From BRH-c54 sp032251145 (GTDB taxonomy: Bacteria; Bacteroidota; Bacteroidia; Flavobacteriales_E; Vicingaceae): DNA of 15,055 bases. A model generated the notes under the pieces. It did not search any database. It was not told the DNA's origin and saw nothing but the letters and a program-made list of their open reading frames with translations. Location of the stretch: contig JAVVER010000082.1 in NCBI GenBank assembly GCA_032251145.1, forward strand, positions 1 to 15,055, given 5' to 3'. Within the stretch, counting starts at the first letter, position 1. The number at the start of each line of letters is the position of its first letter. Positions 14,230 to 15,055 of the stretch are shown piece by piece. Position numbers and translations under genes: made by a program.

Positions 14230-15055
14230 ATGTATAAACAAATTACATATCTACTATTATTTTCAGTTATGATGTTAGCTGAACAGTTAACTTTTGCTCA
14301 AAGTATTTTTAATAATAGATATGATATTGTAAAAGGAACGGAAGTAATACACGATTTATTTATTTATAATAATAATTATTACATAAGTGGTCGTTCAACA
14401 GATAGTACTTGGTACTTAGGACCGACTTTCCCAAAAGGAAAAATTAGTATTATAAAAATAGACACTAACGGTAACACTATTTGGAAAAAAAGATATGGTA
14501 ATAATAATCAAGATTATAGAGGGTTTCCTGGAGTATCAATAACATCTCAAGGATTATTTTATGGAAACGGTGCGTATTCGGATTCTTTAGGAAAAAATCA
14601 CCAATACCTATTCAAATTCAACGAACAAGGAGATAGTTTGTTGTTGGTACATTATTTTGAAAACGACACTACTATAGAAACTTATGCAGGAGGTTGTAAA
14701 ATTACTAGAGATAGCAATTTAATATTGAGCGGAGTGGTTGACTCATCTTATTATAATCAATTTTCACAAATGTACCTGATGAAAACCGACACGTTAGGGA
14801 ATATAATCTGGTGGAAAACGTATGGAGGTTCACAATATGAAACTTGTATGAATATGGACACCTGCTCTGACGGTGGTTTTATCTTAGGTGGTTGGACGAC
14901 TAGTTTTGGTGGTACTGACCAAGATCCCTATATTGTGAAAACCGACAGTAGTGGTAATTTTCTATGGGATAAAACCATTAATTCTAACAGCTTTAACGAC
15001 TGGCCTGCTGTAGTGCTCTCCACCCAAGATGGAGGTATTTTGGCAGTTACTACTG
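14230..15055 (+). CDS. Secreted repeat protein, 5' part only (runs off the window)
   Basis: An open frame of 275 codons begins at ATG 14230 and reaches the window end without a stop. The N-terminus is a signal peptide (MYKQITYLLLFSVMM, cleavage near TFAQ at residue 24). The body shows the blade-like motif K-x-D-x-x-G-N-x-x-W-x-K three times: KIDTNGNTIWKKRYG, KTDTLGNIIWWKTYGG and KTDSSGNFLWDKT, alternating with strands such as DGGFILGGW and DGGILAVT. This is the repeat style of the gene at 144-1496 and is typical of Bacteroidota secreted propellers, so a T9SS sorting domain probably lies beyond the window. The start codon directly follows the T-tract of a terminator, leaving no leader for its own promoter. 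Product function is unknown. Confidence 0.85.
   Translation, partial: MYKQITYLLLFSVMMLAEQLTFAQSIFNNRYDIVKGTEVIHDLFIYNNNYYISGRSTDSTWYLGPTFPKGKISIIKIDTNGNTIWKKRYGNNNQDYRGFPGVSITSQGLFYGNGAYSDSLGKNHQYLFKFNEQGDSLLLVHYFENDTTIETYAGGCKITRDSNLILSGVVDSSYYNQFSQMYLMKTDTLGNIIWWKTYGGSQYETCMNMDTCSDGGFILGGWTTSFGGTDQDPYIVKTDSSGNFLWDKTINSNSFNDWPAVVLSTQDGGILAVTT

Overview
The window looks like chromosomal DNA from an AT-rich member of the Bacteroidota, probably Flavobacteriales or a relative. I infer this from several signs. Most genes encode exported proteins ending in a type IX secretion system (T9SS) type A C-terminal sorting domain (YPNP, then [FY]D.xG+, then [GN]GIYxxxL, then a basic tail). Shine-Dalgarno sequences are absent or weak. 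The best promoter-like sites fit the Bacteroidota TTG / TAnnTTTG pattern. I cannot name the species.

Layout. (1) Positions 144-4285 are an accessory-looking block. It holds a minus-strand secreted beta-propeller protein (144-1496), two near-identical 74-residue XRE-type HTH regulator genes (1693-1917 and 3095-3319), and two paralogous secreted proteins of unknown function (minus 1970-2767, plus 3374-4285). The HTH genes sit in a direct duplication of about 403 bp (1515-1917 and 2916-3319) that also carries a conserved palindrome and a possible divergent promoter. (2) Positions 4370-5520 (minus) are housekeeping: peptide deformylase (def), overlapping by 4 nt a TPR-like lipoprotein. (3) Position 5521-5827 is a divergent intergenic region with nested inverted repeats. 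(4) Positions 5828-6826 (plus) encode ApbE, an FAD:protein FMN transferase lipoprotein. (5) Positions 6944-14181 (plus) form a tight run of three T9SS cargo genes with 4-nt gaps. The last is a 1804-residue mosaic: Asp-box propeller, parallel beta-helix, a 30-residue alpha-helical tandem repeat array, and a sorting domain. The run ends at a perfect 34-nt palindrome followed by a T-tract. (6) Positions 14230-15055 are the 5' part of another secreted repeat protein that runs off the window.

How it fits together. Six complete genes have a T9SS C-terminal domain (one of them degenerate), and the truncated last gene probably has one too, so the window is mainly cell-surface or secreted cargo around a short housekeeping island. 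No T9SS machinery genes, RNA genes, transposases or CRISPR arrays were seen. The most unusual structure is the duplicated HTH/operator cassette linked to paralogous secreted proteins. It could be a small regulated surface-protein module, but that function is inference.
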